Source: Methylophilaceae bacterium
GTDB taxonomy: Bacteria > Pseudomonadota > Gammaproteobacteria > Burkholderiales > Methylophilaceae
Reading direction: 5' to 3'
NCBI GenBank assembly: GCA_017880825.1
Contig: JADGRN010000052.1
Span: 1-8,919 of the forward strand
DNA: 8,919 nucleotides
Part shown: positions 7,078-8,919 of the stretch, piece after piece
Numbering within the stretch: the stretch's first letter is position 1
How the letters are laid out: each line of letters begins with the position of its first letter
Made by a program: the position numbers and the translations under genes
Notes under the pieces: model-generated
What the model saw: the letters and a program-made list of their open reading frames with translations, nothing else
Told to the model about the DNA's origin: nothing
The model's database searches: none

Positions 7078-7490
7078 TCATGTCGCAGTGGGCTGGACTT
7101 GGTTATACCGTGCTTCCGTTGGTGTCATCTTCCCTGTGCAATACCGCTGCCAGGCATTGAGATCATAGGTTTTCCCTTTGACCAACAACGCCCAGAGTTG
7201 CCGCGCGTGTTTGTTGGCAATGGCGATGAGCGTCTTGTGGTAGCCCACACGGCCATACGGTCGGATCACCAATTGCTGCAACCGATTGAGTAGTGCCGGT
7301 GGTTTCCTCAGTGCGCTTTGTAAGGTCGAGCGCGTACCTTGTAGCAGCAAGCTGCGCAGGCAGGCATCCCCCGTCGGCTGATGCGGCCTAGCTTGGTCTT
7401 GCCTCTGCTGGAGTACTGCCGGGGCGTGAGTCCCAGCCAAGCGGCAAACTGCCCCCATTCTTGTAGTCTTGGGCATTCTGGGTGGCCTCT
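7078..7490 (-). pseudogene. IS110-family (IS1111-like) transposase, C-terminal remnant with frameshifts
   Basis: Three successive leftward frames together read like the C-terminal domain of IS110-family DEDD transposases of the IS1111 type: ATQNAQDYKNG, then QFAAWLGLTPRQYSS and GKTKLGRISRRG, then DACLRSLLLQGTRSTLQSA and VGYHKTLIAIANKHARQLW, ending with a TGA at 7078-7080. The first shift falls in the G5 run at 7452-7456 and the second in the G5 run at 7368-7372. In each case one missing G would explain the break. The N-terminal catalytic half (RuvC-like DEDD residues) is absent: homology fades upstream of about 7486, so the gene is dead even if both shifts were sequencing errors. It lies between the beta-RFAP synthase gene and pntA, in the opposite orientation to both. 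Confidence 0.82.
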
Positions 7491-7640
7491 GGTGACCATA
7501 TACACGGGGCAGTTCGAGGACATCGAGGCAGAAGGTGAGCGCCTTCTGCACGAAGATTGATTTGCATCAAATCGTTTGCTAGGACTATTGGACACACTGT
7601 CGTAAAATTCATCTGGACTTTTCCTGCGTGTTTAGATTGT

Positions 7641-7669
7641 TTGCGAAACTCAATCTTGGCACATAGGAT
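7641..7669 (+). promoter_or_regulatory. Candidate sigma-70 promoter for pntA
   Basis: TTGCGA (7641-7646) and TAGGAT (7664-7669) are separated by exactly 17 bp. Each matches the consensus at four of six positions. Transcription would start near 7676, leaving a leader of about 60 nt before the pntA ATG. The spacing and position are good and the boxes are mediocre, so this is a reasonable guess only. Confidence 0.35.
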
Positions 7670-7703
7670 GCCGTGCGGCGTTGCCGCTTCGCGAATGGGG
7701 AAG

Positions 7704-7730
7704 TCCCTTAATATTCCTTTGCAAGGGGAG
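7704..7730 (+). promoter_or_regulatory. pntA ribosome binding site, possibly sequestered in a leader hairpin
   Basis: AAGGGGAG (7723-7730) is a strong Shine-Dalgarno sequence 7 nt before the ATG at 7738 and fixes that start. CCCTT (7705-7709) upstream can pair with AAGGG (7723-7727), and CCTT (7716-7719) can pair with AAGG (7723-7726) around a TGC loop. The ribosome site may therefore be masked in one of two competing hairpins. The pairing is short and could be incidental. Confidence 0.4.
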
Positions 7731-7737
7731 AGAAAAA

Positions 7738-8919
7738 ATGAAAATTGGCATACCCAGAGAGATCCACGCAGGAGAAAAACGCGTGGCGACCACGCCTGAG
7801 GTTGCGGAGCGCCTGAGAAAACTGGGTTTTGACGTGATGGTCGAGACCGGCGCAGGGGTTGCGGCGAATTTTTCCGATGATGAGTATCGGGAAGCAGGGG
7901 TCGAGATCGTTGCCGATGCAAAAGCACTGTGGTCTGCTTCCGATATTGTTCTCAAGGTGAGAGCTCCGGAAAAACATCCGGAACTTGGCGTTGATGAAGT
8001 GGATCTGATGCATGAAGGCACTTGCCTGATCAGTTTTATCTGGCCGGCGCAAAATCCCGAATTATTGCAGCGACTGGCGGCAAAAAAGGTGACGGCTCTG
8101 GCCATGGACAGCGTGCCGCGCATCTCGCGTGCCCAGAAACTGGACGCGCTAAGCTCAATGGCGAATATTGCGGGTTACCGCGCCGTGATCGAAGCCGCCT
8201 TTCATTTCGGCCGATTCTTCACTGGCCAGATTACCGCTGCCGGCAAGGTGCCTCCCGCCAAGGTGCTGGTCATCGGTGCGGGCGTGGCAGGGCTTTCCGC
8301 TCTTGGCACGGCAAACGGTATGGGTGCCGTGGCGCGTGCTTTTGACACCCGTCCGGAAGTCAAAGACCAGGTCAAAAGCATGGGCGCTGAGTTTCTTGAG
8401 CTTGATTTCAAGGAAGAAGGTGCCGGTGCCGGCGGCTATGCAAAAGTGATGAGTGAGGAATTCATCAAGGCGGAAATGGAACTGTTCGCGCGGCAGGCGA
8501 TGGAGGTGGACATCATCGTCACCACCGCCCTGATCCCAGGCAAGCCTGCGCCCAAGCTGATTACCGCAGGCATGGTGGAGTCGATGAAGCCAGGCAGCAT
8601 TATCGTCGACATGGCTGCCGAGCAAGGCGGCAACTGCGCGTTGACGGAACCAGGGAAGGTTGTAGTCAAGCACAATGTAACCATCATCGGCTATACCGAC
8701 TTACCCAGCCGGCTTGCGAAGCAGTCGAGCCAGTTGTATGCGAACAATCTGCGTCATCTCCTGGACGATCTGACGCCGGAGAAAAACGGCATCATCAATA
8801 TCAATATGGAAGACGAAGTGATTCGCGGCACCACCGTAGTCAAGGAAGGCAACATTACATGGCCGCCCCCCGCTCCGGCTGCACCACCGCCGGCCCCGGC
8901 TGTGGTGGCGGCTCCAGTA
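7738..8919 (+). CDS. pntA: NAD(P) transhydrogenase subunit alpha (partial, 3' end outside window)
   Basis: The 394 visible residues are the NAD(H)-binding domain I of proton-translocating transhydrogenase, which exchanges reducing power between NADH and NADP+ using the proton gradient. Visible family marks: the N-terminal MKIGIPREIHAGEKRVATTP; RISRAQKLDALSSMANIAGYR (about 128-148); the Rossmann loop VLVIGAGVAGLSALGTANGMG (176-196) with FDTRPEV following; and VTTALIPGKPAPKLIT and IVDMAAEQGGN. The frame stays open to the window edge, ending in WPPPAPAAPPPAP and more Ala/Pro. This is the flexible linker before the membrane helices of longer PntA, or before the end of the short soluble form (PntAA) where the membrane part is separate. 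The window does not show which. Start supported by AAGGGGAG. Alanine dehydrogenase shares this fold, but the linker and the SMANIAGYR segment favour PntA. Confidence 0.93.
   Translation, partial: MKIGIPREIHAGEKRVATTPEVAERLRKLGFDVMVETGAGVAANFSDDEYREAGVEIVADAKALWSASDIVLKVRAPEKHPELGVDEVDLMHEGTCLISFIWPAQNPELLQRLAAKKVTALAMDSVPRISRAQKLDALSSMANIAGYRAVIEAAFHFGRFFTGQITAAGKVPPAKVLVIGAGVAGLSALGTANGMGAVARAFDTRPEVKDQVKSMGAEFLELDFKEEGAGAGGYAKVMSEEFIKAEMELFARQAMEVDIIVTTALIPGKPAPKLITAGMVESMKPGSIIVDMAAEQGGNCALTEPGKVVVKHNVTIIGYTDLPSRLAKQSSQLYANNLRHLLDDLTPEKNGIININMEDEVIRGTTVVKEGNITWPPPAPAAPPPAPAVVAAPV

Larger units (their letters stand above)
7491..7737. other. Intergenic region between the IS remnant and pntA
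   Basis: This stretch contains no supported gene. Short leftward frames continue from the transposase remnant towards 7595 and 7927, but they show no transposase-like sequence upstream of about 7490. The right half holds the probable pntA promoter (7641-7669), a GCGGC-GTT-GCCGC hairpin (7675-7687) in the leader, and the pntA ribosome site. Confidence 0.5.

Noticed and set aside
7388..7927. 179-codon leftward frame overlapping the start of pntA
   Set aside because: Only its last part, around ATQNAQDYKNG, belongs to the transposase remnant. The rest is antisense to pntA and shows no protein character.
1..8919. CRISPR arrays, rRNA, tRNA, integrons or phage genes
   Set aside because: No regularly spaced direct repeats, no rRNA-like sequence, no complete tRNA and no integrase or phage protein could be seen on either strand.

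Overview
The window comes from a bacterium that oxidises one-carbon compounds through the tetrahydromethanopterin (H4MPT) route. It carries all four formyltransferase/hydrolase genes (fhcB, fhcA, fhcD, fhcC), a beta-RFAP synthase for making the H4MPT cofactor, and the start of a fused NuoE/NuoF-type formate dehydrogenase beta subunit. Gene content and the fairly GC-rich coding sequence suggest a methylotrophic proteobacterium, probably beta (Methylophilaceae-like) or gamma. The sequence alone does not settle the genus.

Layout. Positions 1-5430 hold a tight leftward operon, read from the right as fhcB-fhcA-fhcD-fhcC followed 35 bp later by the truncated formate dehydrogenase gene. The three fhc junctions overlap (ATGCTGA, ATGA, ATGA), which suggests translational coupling of the subunits of one complex. 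Positions 5431-5884 are a divergent intergenic region. It holds a 22-bp dyad just upstream of fhcB, an AT-rich stretch and a 100-bp palindromic element that looks like a miniature mobile element. From 5885 the rightward gene for beta-RFAP synthase runs to 6853.

Positions 6854-7737 contain no intact gene. They hold a hairpin-rich non-coding stretch, then the decayed 3' part of an IS110-family (IS1111-like) transposase on the minus strand, then the leader of pntA. The rightward pntA gene (NAD(P) transhydrogenase alpha subunit) starts at 7738 and runs off the right edge in a Pro/Ala-rich linker.

How the genes fit together: FhcD moves the formyl group from formyl-H4MPT to a methanofuran-type carrier, and FhcA, with FhcB and FhcC, hydrolyses it to formate. 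The next gene in the operon encodes a subunit of an NAD-linked formate dehydrogenase that would oxidise that formate to CO2. The divergent gene supplies a step of H4MPT synthesis. PntA would balance NADH and NADPH but lies beyond the IS remnant and probably has its own promoter.

I see no wholly new system. The points most worth a second look are the fhc-fdh arrangement, the lost metal-ligand cysteine in FhcB beside retained Fe-S-type cysteines, the 100-bp palindromic element in the divergent promoter region, and the structured non-coding end beside the IS1111-like remnant, which may be a relic of a bridge-RNA region.
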